A stretch of DNA of 64,000 bases from Heliopora coerulea (lineage: Eukaryota; Cnidaria; Anthozoa; Scleralcyonacea; Helioporidae), in assembly GCA_030142905.1 (NCBI GenBank), contig JASJOG010000041.1, positions 1,297,501-1,361,500 of the forward strand, written 5' to 3'. This document shows, piece after piece, positions 41,576 through 54,000 of the stretch (its first letter is position 1; each line of letters starts with the position of its first letter). The notes below the pieces were generated by a model, which was not told where the DNA came from, ran no database searches, and was given only the letters and a program-made list of their open reading frames with translations. Both the position numbers and the translations under genes were made by a program.

Positions 41576-42197
41576 CATATCTCCGCGTTCCCACATGCGT
41601 AACATTGATCTTATTGGATATTAATTACATCGAAACGTTTGTATGGAAACATGACAATTTTCCAAAAGAGGTCTCGAGGTTATCTGCCATGTTTCAATCT
41701 CATCATTTGGTCAATATGGGTTTAATTAGTACCCCTGATTCGAAATATTTTGGGGTTTTTTGTTTGTTTTTTTACTTTTTCTTTCTATACCCAGCTATTC
41801 CCCCATCCTTTGACACCCACGATGCCCCTGTTCGAGAAAAGATAAAGGGTAACATGGAAATTGGCAACGACATTACTGTTTAGCCTACAGTAAGTTTTTC
41901 AACCCATTCGGAAAGGCTGAGGTGAATTGACGTGAAACTGGAATAACGTTGCTCGATTTCAATGGAAATGAATCGGTGAAGCTCAAACCCACGATCCTAG
42001 TCTTGCAGTGCCGAATTTTAAACATATTTATTGGTGAGCCTGGTGCCGAGAGGGCGGTATAGGTAACACGCCGAGGGTGGTAAATTATAGTTTATCATAA
42101 CATGACATTGCCTCTTAATAACCCCCCCCCCCACCCACCCTCTCAAATAAGTCTCCGCTTTTAAAGCAAACCGCAACAATCCGGGTGTGAATTCACA

Positions 42198-42955
42198 TAC
42201 CGTAATTATTCGAATAAACGCCTCCCTCGAATAAACGCCGCAGGGACAACCAAAAATATCATTAAACGCCGCCCTCGAATAAACGCCGCAATCTTTCTCG
42301 TCATTGCGGCGTTTATTCGAAGCATTTATTTACAACCACTGTAAGCAATTCAAGTACCCATCTTTAAAAACAAAAGACAACATTCAATCTAAACCAGTCG
42401 TGGAAATTTATTTTTCTCGATTGTAACGTTATTCAGTTCAAAGTGGCTATACTTCATAGCTTTGCTGCTTAGCTCTCTCTCTAAAACTTCTGCGATGCGC
42501 AATTCCGTGGTAACAGCCGAGAATATAGCCGTGGTAATATTCTCGACAAGCCAGAAACGAATCCTTTCGACACTGAAGAATACACGTCTTCTGATGTTGA
42601 AGAGGCATGCCCGATTATTCAGCAGTTAGACTCGGACCACGAAGGAGACAGTGACATTGAAATAGACTGAAAGTCTGAAACTTACTAGTCTAGCCATTAT
42701 ATAAAAGACAGTGGACAGTTCAATTTTCATATATAATCATATAAATTGAAAAGACATATAACTTTTATTCTTAGTTTTTTTGGGGTTGATTGTATTGGTT
42801 AAATTGACGTTTAAATTACACAATAAATTCACAGTTGTTGTTACAAGGTTTGCCATAAACGCCGCCCTCGAATAAACGCCGCCTTCGAATAAACGCCGCA
42901 TCTTAAGTGCCAAAAATTTAATAAACGCCGCGGCGTTTATTCGAATAATTACGGT
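42198..42955. mobile_element. TA-flanked DNA element with CGAATAAACGCCGC repeats, 758 bp
   Basis: The left end TACCGTAATTATTCGAATAA and right end TTATTCGAATAATTACGGTA are perfect inverted repeats; the outermost TA is probably the target duplication. Subterminal units TCGAATAAACGCCGC repeat several times at both ends (left 42221-42318, right 42856-42945). Inside, plus-strand frame 42560-42670 reads NPFDTEEYTSSDVEEACPII and ends DSDIEID-stop. It resembles the acidic tail of a transposase. A deletion derivative of a TA-targeting (Tc1/mariner/pogo-type) transposon is likely. Confidence 0.7.
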
Positions 42956-44770
42956 ACAGTACTCGCGACCTAGTTCCTTATGTAGTACAGATACCATTTT
43001 CTGATTTGAGAAAACGGTATGGCCGCTTGGGGCCACAAGTCCGTCCTCTGGAATCCTCACTCCAGTTGGTACAAATTCTAAGGTACAACCTTAACGAGAT
43101 AAAAATTTACAGAATTGGAACGAAAGTTCTATAGGCAAATGTCCAACTAATTGTAATTGATCTTGACAACTACTAACTTACAGGCGTTTGGCAAAATTGA
43201 ATAAGCCTTCCCTCTCCATTAAGCCCCCGTCTCTGTTAACCCCCCTCAAACGGGCTTGACATAAATAATCACCCGGGGTGCTTAATAAGGAGTATAATAT
43301 GATGAAAGTTCAAACGAATTCATAATCATCTCAAAAGCTTCATACTTGTGTTATTGTTAACGACTGGAAATTTTGAGTTTTTAAGAAAAATACAAAGCAA
43401 TAATCGGGGATTATTAATTGCAAATTATTAATTGGCCACACAAGTAAATATTCCTTGTTTGCACATAACGTGACGGCAACCATGTTGGAGGAACTTAAAC
43501 AAAAGGATCTGATTAATTAGCTGCTTCTGTATGGCGGAACCGACGTGTCTGAATCTCCAGGGATTGATTGCAAACCACTGAAGGTCCTTGACCTGATCTG
43601 AAGATAACAAATTACACCTCAAAGTCCAAAATAGACGCTACAGAGCACGTCTAGTAGCGTCAGCAGACTAGACTGCACAATTTAAAATTGACCTTTGTGA
43701 AAATAAACAAACAGGTAATTAAATAACAATAGCGCCATAGGGGAGCGGAATTGCGCACGGCCGACTTGTCATGCAATGATTCTATCACAATAACAAGAGG
43801 AGTGCTTGGTCGGATATCAGAAGCGCGAGACGGGTGCACTTAAAAGTGTTTTCAAAGACGATACAATCCTCAGAATTACGAAAGATAGTTTCTCTAACAA
43901 ATTAATGTAAAAGAAGGAAGTCTAGGGAAAACTTGGATTAACGTATTGCAGTGGTGGACCTAAGATTTAAGCTTAGGGGGAGTCGATCAACGAGATCGAG
44001 GTCAGTATTAATATTTTATCAATCATTGATGTATCTCATTTTGGAGGGAATCTTGAGGCATGCTCTTCCGGGAGATTTGAAAGTTCGGAGCGCCGCGTTT
44101 TTTCCCAAGAAGCAACTGTACGTTGTATCGAAAAAGAGAGACGCATTTAAGCGAGAGCCGTATCATTCAGCTGACAGGAGGACAACTGCTATTCCCGTCA
44201 TTTCCATGAACCAACCAATTTTATTTTATTTTGAGTTTTCGCCATCATATGAGGACACAACCTTCAGCATTGGCCATCGTTTACGCAACGTTTTCTGCAA
44301 AAAAAAATGTAACGATGTCAAGCTAAACAGGAACATTTTCCGTTACATTTAACCAGTTACTGTTCTTTGAATGACGTAAGCAAATCAAGTCCGACTTCAA
44401 CCATGGCTGGTGTTTCTAAATTCGTTGATTGGCATTTTTTGGTATCAAATGTTCAACGATGCTGAATATGAGAGGACCCTTTTACTTAACGGCGAAGCCA
44501 AACGCTTGGACTTGGAGAGCAAACGAGGGACAAACAAATTTGCCAGAGGGGTTCTCTGAACCAAGAAAATAGGTCAAGGTGTGTGGGCAAAAATAAAAAT
44601 TCCTGGCACATTGGAAAGTTCAACAACATTTGTTTGAACTAAATTTTGAAGGGTAGGACAGAACCCGTCTCAGGCAAAGGCGGCATACACACATTTATAC
44701 ATGTATAGATGTGTACATATACATACATATATATACATATATACATATAACTGAGATGATAATGTTTACG
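42956..44770. other. no gene seen
   Basis: Short ORFs, including one of 133 codons at 43951-44352 (plus), show no recognisable domain and lack a coding-like composition. They are not called as genes. Confidence 0.5.
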
Positions 44771-45261
44771 ATGGGTCCAAGAGTGCTCGATACCATATGG
44801 GACAGAGCTTAAATGTAGTGAGGTTTTGCTTAAGAGTATACGGTTGCTACTCCGAGTTTCAGGCGGATGCGATCTTCAGGCAACTGAAACAGCGTCGATT
44901 CATTGTCTCCTTTTTCTCTGTTCATTGACGTCATGGTTTGCGTGGGTTGGATGACTCATCGCTATTGTCCTCGTGTGGCTTGTCTTTGAGATGAGAAATC
45001 TGTTCCGGTGTCTGCACTTTGAGACGATCTCCGATCTTTTGTTGAGAAGGTTCTTTAGGTGGTTTTTTAGGCGTGCTTTCATGATGCAAAGCTTTTCCTC
45101 CAGGCAAAGGTTACATCCTTTTGCTCCGCTTGTGTAGGCCGCGGCTCTTTTCACGATCGCCCATTTTATATCGAAAGATTGGCTATTTCAGTTGCCTGAA
45201 GATCGCATCCGCGTGAAACTCGGAGTAGCAACCGTATACTCTTAAGCAAAACCTCACTACA
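44771..45261 (-). mobile_element. Penelope-like element fragment flanked by inverted hammerhead-bearing ends
   Basis: Left (44781-44886, minus) and right (45186-45261, plus) ends are inverse copies. Both carry GTTGCCTGAAGATCGCATCC, then GAAACTCGGAGTAGCAACC and GTATACTCTTAAGCAAAACC. Between them, minus-strand 45177-44900 encodes KGCNLCLEEKLCIMKA and LLNKRSEIVSKCRHRNRFL. This is the Cys-rich C-terminal tail typical of Penelope-type proteins, so the copy is truncated to its last 90 codons. The design parallels 17775-17930. Confidence 0.7.
45191..45232 (+). ncRNA. hammerhead-like ribozyme motif, Penelope terminal
   Basis: Stem I 5' GTTGC is 45191-45195 and core CTGAAGA is 45196-45202 (position 7 is tolerant). 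A T then precedes stem II CGC-ATCC-GCG (45204-45213), followed by T and GAAA (45215-45218). Stem III is CT/AG plus the A15.1-T16.1 pair around loop CGG. A17 is 45227, and stem I 3' GCAAC (45228-45232) pairs fully with GTTGC. The T-T pair next to stem II departs from the usual G-C and may weaken activity. Predicted cleavage is after 45227. Confidence 0.65.
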
Positions 45262-45291
45262 TGTATACATACATATATATGTATATATGTG

Positions 45292-45292
<1 letters not shown>

Positions 45293-45335
<43 letters not shown>

Positions 45336-45336
45336 A
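45293..45336. repeat. (CA)n-(TA)n microsatellite
   Basis: About 15 CA units are followed by TA units between the two Penelope-like copies. Confidence 0.9.
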
Positions 45337-45426
45337 TATTCTCACGAGCCCGCTCAACATAAAGTTTAAACGTCATATAAACATCATAAAAACTTTATTA
45401 AAAAAGAAGAAAAATTCACAACTTAC

Positions 45427-46486
45427 GTTTCGGGGACCGGCCCCTTCTTCAGCAGCTCACAGTTAAAGAATAGAGTCCTTATAAACCTTATCGTTCTTCC
45501 TTAAATTTACATAAATTTCAAACTTCCATTACATTAAATCCCAGAGGAGTATAACATTTTAATTTTTCAAACCAAAAACCTTCCCTTGCTGTTGGATCCC
45601 TAACATCGGTAACATCAATTATTTTAACCGATAAATCTTTCAAACCTATATGCTCATTATCAAAAAAATGTGCATACAGGTGTTCCCCACAAATTCCCCT
45701 TTGTCCCCTTTCATATCGTCTCAATGAGCTCTTATGGTTATTAAACCTTAACCTAAATGGTGTTATTGTGTTCCCCACATATTGTTTGCTACATCTCTTG
45801 CATGTTATTAAATATACCACTCCTTGAGAGTCACAATCAAAGGAATGATTGATATGAAAAGACCGCTTCTCCACATTACCCATAAAGGTCGATCCAGTTT
45901 CAACAAATTTACAAACTTTACATCTGGCCTTTCCACAGCAAAACATTCCCTTGGACCCCTCCTCCATAGGCTGCATTTTAGCCCTCACCAAAATATCCTT
46001 CAAATTCTTCGCTCTCCTAAAGCTTAACCTCGGAGCAACCGGCAAAAGCTTTTTAAGTACAGGTACCGATTCAACCAAAATTTGCAATTCTCGAAGAATA
46101 TTATGCACTACTTGAAGTGCAGGATGAAAGTCAAAAGTCAAAACCAATCTATCAGACCTATCTGAATTTCTCTTTCCCGTCCCTTCGAGCAAGACTTCTC
46201 GATCAAGACCGTTCACTCTCCCGATCTGCTTATCAACAAAACCCCTCTCATAACCCCTTTTCCACAAAAAACCTTTTAATTCTTTCTCCCTACTTTTGAA
46301 AACATCTTCTGAATTTGCACAATCTCGCTCTGGGTACCACTTGAATTCTATTGTGGTTCCATATGTGACTGCATAATTACTGCAAGTTCGAAAATTGAAA
46401 GGTACAGAGTACAATATTTGGTTTTTGCATGTCGCATCTCTGGGAGGACCGTGGTCATGCCACCCCTCCCGGAGGGCGACGTTCAT
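45427..46486 (-). pseudogene. Penelope-like retroelement fragment, linker plus GIY-YIG endonuclease
   Basis: The open frame 46486-45518 has homology from about residue 52 (FKSREKELKGFLWKRGYERG) to the end. A linker includes PVAPRLSFRRAKNLKDILVR and a Cys cluster CCGKARCKVCKF. A GIY-YIG nuclease follows: VVYLITCKRC, KQYVG, the Arg helix FRLRFNNHKSS, and the Glu region REGFWFEKLKCY before TPLGFNV. Penelope elements encode a reverse transcriptase joined to this nuclease. All reverse transcriptase motifs are missing, so this is a 5'-truncated dead copy. Its first 50 residues come from unrelated upstream DNA. The 3' end carries GGGG-CCGGT-CCCC-GAAACG (45444-45427). Confidence 0.85.
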
Positions 46487-48070
46487 GCAGGTTCGGCTAG
46501 ATGCAGGGGTTCAATTATAGGTGAGGTTGGAGGAGAGGGTGTGTCGCGTCTCTTGCCCTTTTTTGTGGGAAATCTTACATGTGCCCTCTCAGTGACAGCT
46601 TTCTGCCCGCATTTCCCAAAGCCACGTAGGTCTACTTCACTCCAAATAATCAAAATCACCTCGACGGTGCCTTGATACTGCCATCCGACCCCTGTCCGTC
46701 GAAATTCCTTGTTGCGTCCTGTCCCTGCTGATGTTCCACGCACGTAAGGCAAGCCTTGGAAGGATCATAAACTTAAGAACTTCGAAGTCCTTCAAGGCAA
46801 TCAAAAAAGCAATTTCACCTCTTTAAAGGCAACTTTGATTGGTATAATTCTGGAGGAGGCACGAAATACACACAGAACACAAAAGCCTCGGGAAAACTCG
46901 TTCACAAATAGCGAGAACTGAAATTTGCTGGGAAAGATTAATCATGTAATGAGAACAATCGCTAACGAATCTCGCAAACGCGTGATATTTGCAGCATTTC
47001 GGAAATGAGGAAGGAATTGCTTGACAGGTGGTGATAAAGGCCTCTTTTCAATACGCACAATGCGAGGCGCAAGGAATTACTTATCCCTAGAACTTTCTAC
47101 CTGGTAAGCTAATTAATGAAGTCTGTAAAGTAGAAAAAGTAACTTTGAGTCCTTGAGCGAAAGTCTTTTCACAAGAAGGTCCGAACCTTGTTCTTACAAA
47201 GCGTCAGAATATCGTCTGACGTTAACTTAAGTGGGAATGTACATGCGTCAGGCTCGCGATTATCGGGATCCGAGCTTGATGAGATTGAGCATCTGGGACC
47301 GAGCCAAGTCCATATATGGGCAAGGTATCTGTTCAATCACATGACCATTGTTGTTTTTTTTAAAAGACGAAAGAAACAAAATCTGAGATCTCGAAGAACA
47401 AGAAAGTGAGTTTTAGTCTTGTGTTGGTCTTTGATTTTAGTTATGTTTATTGATGGTATGTGACTTCTTTCGGTTGAAATAACAGCATTGATTTCGTTCC
47501 TATTGCTTTAAGTCAGTGCTGCGGTTTGTCGTTAAGTTCTTGCGTTTTATTTTGTCTGCTGTTTTTAATGAATAATGGTATTCCAACGACAGACATCTTG
47601 TGGCCAACAGGCCGCAAGATGTTGCTTCTGGTTATTTCTTGGGTGAGTGTTCACGACAGAGGTTATGAGAGAGCAAAGAAGGGCGTACACTTAGACTCGT
47701 TATAATGAAGTCCAGTCCACAGTTTACTGTGGACGAATTGTTAATTGAAAAATCGTTGCTTCGTCATCCTGACCAGGTTGATTTTTGTACTGAAAGCTTC
47801 AATGTTGAAAACCGAACACACGGAATCTGTTTGGTGGAAAAAAAAACTTACCGACCATTACCTTGGGCCTTATAGGTTCAGTTAAAATAAGACTATTAAC
47901 TTCTGTTATTATCTTTTTAGAAAAAGTCATACCAACCGTCCTCCGTTCCGTGTGATTGAAGCTGTGGGGGGGAAGAGATCAGTGTGTCTAAGAAGTGAAC
48001 CAGTGTCTACGGCTTTTTAAAAAAAAACACTTCGTAATCAAAATATCGTACTCAAAGTTTGAAGTGGGAA
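46487..48070. other. upstream flank of RNF19 gene
   Basis: This includes the presumed RNF19 promoter and 5' UTR. A possible non-coding first exon ends at a donor-like GTGAGT near 47405, with an AG acceptor at about 47920. A hairpin at 47593-47622 is listed separately. Minus-strand ORF 46752-46483 has no recognisable domain. Confidence 0.4.
47593..47622. repeat. 13-bp stem hairpin
   Basis: ACATCTTGTGGCC, loop AACA, then GGCCGCAAGATGT form a stem with one G-T pair. It lies about 450 bases upstream of the RNF19 start codon. No role is assigned. Confidence 0.7.
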
Positions 48071-51000
48071 ATGAGTGAAGTTGAAAAACAGTCCGATGGG
48101 GATTCTACCAAAAGTGTTGAAACAGCTAAGAAACGTGGTCGGCTACGTTCTTCAATGAGAAGTGTCTTTGGCCGTGGCTCGAAGAACCGCAAGAATGAAG
48201 AAACAACCCAAAGCAAGGGGTCTAGCAAAGACACAGGAACTTCACACTCGAGAAAGGACAGCGCGGAAGCCGTTTCTGTCTGTCCTGTTTGTTATGTTGT
48301 AAAGCCACAGTCGATGTTTCCCGAAATTTCTACTTGTGAACATAGAACTTGTGGCGATTGTTTACGACAGTATATGACAATTGAAATCAACGAGTCGCGC
48401 GTTAACCTGACTTGTCCTGAATGTTCTGAACGGTTTCACCCGAACGATATCAGGTTTGTGTTAAATGATGAGGTGTTGATGAACAAGTACAATGATTTTA
48501 CTTTAAGGCGAGCGTTGGTGTCAGATCCTGATTGTCGATGGTGTCCAGCGCCAGACTGTGGTTACGCGGTTATAGCTGCTGGTTGTGCTAGCTGCCCAAA
48601 GCTGACGTGCGAACGTGAGAAATGTAAGGCAGAATTCTGCTATCATTGTAAGCAAATCTGGCATCCAAATTTAACTTGTGATATGGCAAGGCAAAGGAGA
48701 GCGTCAAATATTCGCTCATTGCCAATGAATGTTGGCGAAGGAAATGGCTTGGTAAATGGTGAAGACATGAAACCATGTCCAAGGTGTGGTGCTTTCATCA
48801 TCAAACTGGATGATGGTACGTGCAACCATATGACTTGTGCGGTTTGTGGTGCTGAGTTCTGTTGGTTGTGTATGAAGGAGATATCTGATTTGCATTACTT
48901 GAGGTGAGCTGTGTTTCATTATTTGTTCACTCATAGTTTAGTACTGATTTGCATTTAATTGTTAGTTATTGTTACACACAGTCACTAAATTATGGTGAAT
49001 CACATCACATATTATACACATTTGTGTGTGCCACAATGCTACATAGGCTTGACTTGAAAGATTCCATTCTATTTTGTTGTTACTTGATATTCACTTTGAA
49101 AAGTACAATTTTTAGTACAGAATGTTCATATTTGAGGATCTTGAAAGGGGGAATGATAAGCCTTAATAAATATTGGATGTGATCTAGCAGATGTTTAGCA
49201 CAAGGACTGCTGTTATGGAGATCTTTTAAATGTGATATTAACTCTTTTTTTATTTACACTTAACATTTGAAAGTGAAATTAAAGTTTTTTCAAAATGTAT
49301 CCCGCACTCAGAAATAAAGAAAAATACTGTAAATGAAGAATCCAAAATGTTGAATGTCTTTTGGTTTTGTGTTTTGGTTTTGTTTTTTGCTTTGTTTTGG
49401 CAAAAACTAAAAAAATCTGAATGTAACTTGTGAAGGAAGAAGGAACAAAAAGAAATTCAGTAGTCCTTTGTGTTCAAGACTGCTTGATGATGTGATAACA
49501 TAAATGTACAAGAGAGTTGTTTAGAAAGATCCTTCTGATATGTACAACTAATTGAATATCAAAAGAAACTTGAATAGAGCAAAATTATGAGAAGGAGAAA
49601 ATTAAGTTTTAGAAGAGTGAGCAGCTGTGTAGTTTTTATAATTACTTCTTGCATGCAATCAATTTCCTTTGAAAAGAATAAAAGATAAGGCTTTTTTTGA
49701 TAAGAGCCCCCTCGTGTGATCAACAACTTCATCATTTTCCTGTAAAATTTAGAAGAAAGGCCAATTTAATCCTTTTTTTCTTTTGGAAATTAAAAAATAA
49801 ATGAATAAAAAAAAATCTTGGAGAAATAAGTGATGTAGATTGTTTTACCTGTCATCTAGCTATAAGTTTCTAGGAAGTGAGAAATATCGCATGTAATCTA
49901 TGGAATTAGTGTAGAATGTTCAGAAACTTACTGTGAACTGCAAGTGAGCTGTTGTAAATCTATACAGTTCTGACATGACCTCTTTACCTCACAGGCCATC
50001 TTAACTTGGTGAACTGCAGGGTTTTAAATATTATTTAAATCAGGGTAAATCTATGTGCATTTTACAACTATTAATTTGATAGCTATTTCTTTTAATTTCT
50101 TGTCATGAATTATTAACAATAACTGCAAGTGAAACTGATTTGGTAGTAAACCAAATCTGAATAGCAAACCAAACTGAATAGCAAAAAATAGTTGTTCTAT
50201 TTTTTTCCTGCTGTGATTGACTGATTGAATAAATAGTTAGTATTTCCCATGTAGACTGGTTGCTTTGCTATTGGTAATGCATAAATGTTTTATGTAAACC
50301 TGATATAATGGCTTATTGGTAGAAATTACAAGGAGCTGGGCTCTAGCAGTGAGTCATAGTTAGTCAGGGCCTTTAATGACAAAGATATAGTTGATCTTTA
50401 ACCACCTTGAGTCAAACAAATTTTCATTTTGCCTCTATTAAGTCTTTTGTTACCATGGACAAACTGTAGTATTTTATACTGGGTAATACCAGATGATTTA
50501 ACTCATCAAGGTGACCCAAAAACTATCATTTTAACCTTCACCCAGACAATCTTCTGTTTTACTCTGCTTCATGTTAGGCTATTTTACTTGTCAAGAGGAA
50601 ACGTTGGGTTGTATTGAAATTAACCATGATTTGCTGATAGGACAAAACTTTGTTTGTGGATTTACCCTTAGTACTGCTTTCCTTTCTCCTTGTGAAAAAT
50701 ATTACTGGCATTTAAGTATTAAGGTATGCTTAATGGACTTACCTAAGCACAATATGGAAAATTAAGTCAAAAAAGACTTAATGCTGAACCCAGTATTGGA
50801 TGTAAAGATAAATATTTGACATGCTGGGGAAATATTGATCTCATAAGAGTAATATACCAAAGTCATACCTTGCCATAAAATTACATTGAGCATGAACAAT
50901 TAACATCTTTATATAGTTAACAAGCCTGAAAATAACTTTCAAGGGGGTGCCTGACAGAATGTCAGGTGCAAAGAAGTTGGTGCCAGACAGTTTTGAATTG

Positions 51001-54000
51001 GTGTTTGACATTTAGGTCCTGTCATTAATGAACTCTTGCTTGAAATAACAAAACATTTTACTAGCATAAATAAAATAGAAATCAAAGAACACCAATACAA
51101 TTTATTGCACAAATGGTAAAACACCTTACATTATAACAGTTTATGGGTTGTCTCTGCTTTTGCTAAATGTTTATACTAAAACAGATTAGAATCCTTTAAA
51201 CTCTGGTGAATCTGAATCAGAGTCACTGTCAAAGATATCTTTCCACTACAGGCTTACATTACTTTTCTCCTCATCACCACCAGAAGGGCATTGCATAAAG
51301 TGAGAGTCAGAGTCTGAAATAAGACTCTTATGCTCATTATTACTAGCTTTACTGGTCTCTGGCTCCACTGAATCCCTGTTGCCAGACAAATTTAAGCAAA
51401 AAGTATTTTGCTAACTTTTTGTTCATTTTTTTGTTGCAAAATTTTGTTCCCTTGCTGAATGCGCAAGGAAGGGTGGAAACGAGAAGAAAAAAATGCATGC
51501 CAAAAACCTCGGGGGGGAAAATGTCACACCAGGAGTAATCCACTGTCTTTGGTCAGCAGTTGCAAAACATAACACCCCAAATGTTGTAGGTTGAACTAAG
51601 ACAACAAAACAACAGCAAACCGTGAAAATTGAATGATCATGAAGTTGATAAATCATACTGTCGGTCACTTTGACTGATCTTGGGAGTCTAGCACTGGTCA
51701 AATGATATTTTACATTGGTCAAATGACTGTGACCAAACACTTATTTTCAGGCTTGAGTTAAAATTACACATGAACAGTTCATGTGGCTTGCATGTCTAGT
51801 AATCTCATGGTATAATGCATGTGAGCAGCTTGTATCAACTTACAGTCAGTTGCTATCCTGCATGTCATAGTAGTTCTTGTTCCAAACATCTGATTGGACA
51901 GTTACTTGTGAAAGTCTAATAAATTTATTGTTCAAATTACTTATTTAAAGGAAAGCATTTGACCTTGAGGAATGTTCTTCAAGTTGTTTTTGAATGTCTC
52001 TGTTGTAATTTAATACAATATTCTGTGTTTTTCAGCCCTTCTGGTTGTACTTTCTGGGGTAAGAAACCTTGGAGTCGAAAAAAGAAGATTCTCTGGCAAA
52101 TGGGAACATTGATTGGTGCTCCTGTTGGAATTGCCTTGGCAGCTGGGGTTGTCCTTCCAGCAATGGTCATTGGTATACCAGTTTATGTGGGTCGACAGGT
52201 AAGTGCTTTCATTATTTTGCCATGCTGAATGTGGACTTGATAAATGTACATCCAGGAAATAAATTCACTGATCAGTGATGCTTAGTCATACTTGAAACTA
52301 TATTTCCCTTCTAGGATTTTTGAGGAGGGATGCTTGAGTAGTGTAGTGAAGTGGTCATCCAGGCAGGCTGTCCCTCCAAAAAGCAAAATTGCAAATTTGA
52401 ATGTTGCTAAAAGGGTATTTTCAGCATTCTGGCAGTATTATACCAAACCAAAACACTCCCTTGGTATGAGGTGAAACACTACCTCTTTCTTCTGCAATGA
52501 TTTCTTGGATTATTAAAACATTGAAATTATCATGATTGTTGTTTACAAGTTTTACAGATTTGAAAACAAGTTGTTAAAACACATTAGATTTACAATCTTG
52601 TTTATTTTTATGGGAAAATGATCTGTTTAGCATGTATTTTTTTTCTTTAAAATCTGCTTTTTAAAATGGTTTGTAATTAAAAATATCAATAAAACAATGT
52701 TTGTGCACCAAATTCATGCATGTCAGGGGTGAAGCATGAGCTCCCCAAGCCCTACTTGATGTACCACTATATGATTTTCTCTCAGTTGGATAAAATCATC
52801 TGACATGAGCCAGGATAGATTTCTGAAGGATCACATCTGCAGGAAAAGGAATTGAGATAGGTTCAGAACTTTCCCCCCCCTTGTAGACATTTTCTGTAGG
52901 TCAAAAAAAATTTTGGTGTTGGCCAGAATAAAAGGCTGAAGAGTCACCTCAGGAAGAAACAGGGCTTGTTGTGAAAGGCATGTGATTGTGATCATGCTCC
53001 TAGAAAGTGCCTCGAAACAGTCAGTGAGCTTGGAAAATCAAGTGATTTTCAATGTCTTTTGATAAATATTTAATTTATATACTATTAAAGATGGTGTGTG
53101 ATATCTTTGAAGTTTGAACTGCACAACAAAATACTGTAATTCTTGCCTGTTTTGGCCTATCTTTGCAAAGTTATTTGCCCAACAAGTCAGTATGATTTTG
53201 TTTGTGGACTTTTTGGTGAGGGATACCAGAACCAGACTCCTGGGTCACATGTACTGGTCACATGGTTGATAACAAAATGATGCCATGTTAAACCAGATTT
53301 TTTGGTGAGAGTATTATGTGCTGTATATGTAAATGAAGATATAAATCATGCCACCATCCAATCAAAAGGCATCAAAGTCAAGCTTTCTACATTCAAATCT
53401 TGGGCCAAAGAAGATGTTCTTGGATTTAAAACAGAAGAATTTGAAGGTACTACTTATGTTGTTTTCATTTGGTGTGAAGTTTGCAGTTGCAATTTGTCCT
53501 TGATTTTGCTGCATCCAACATGCAGGGGAGAGGCAAAAATTGCAATGAAGACATTTATTGATCAAACAAATGGAGTAACAAAATACAATGTAGATCGACA
53601 CTTGAAAGGAAAAGCCACAAAATAGCATTAAATGTTGAGAAAGATAAGCCAGCTGCTGACTGAATGAACCTGTCACAAGTGGCCTCATTGTCTTGTAGTA
53701 TTCAGTTAAGTATTACAAGCTCGATGAAGAAGACAACATTTGATGCATACAAAAAAATGTTTTGTACTGTGTATGAAATGGCATTAAATCCTACCATGCC
53801 ACTCAATCATTTCAACATTCTCATCAAATGCCAGCAACAAAATGGCATGTCTTTGATTAAAGGTAGACAGAATGGAAAAGCAGCTGCAGAATACTTGAGT
53901 TACATAACAAGTTCAGTCTCTTCAAAAGTTTCCTCCATTCTTAATGAAAAGGATTTCTTTTCTACATTATTGGATGGCTCTCAACCAAAGCAGACAGGAA

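Noticed and set aside
43951..44352. 133-aa plus ORF
   Set aside because: No domain, no splice or promoter context, and composition not different from surrounding DNA.
46483..46752. 89-aa minus ORF upstream of the Penelope fragment
   Set aside because: No recognisable domain and no link to the element; treated as chance.
48059..48070. Upstream extension of RNF19 by four codons
   Set aside because: It would need a TTG start; the ATG at 48071 is in frame and normal.
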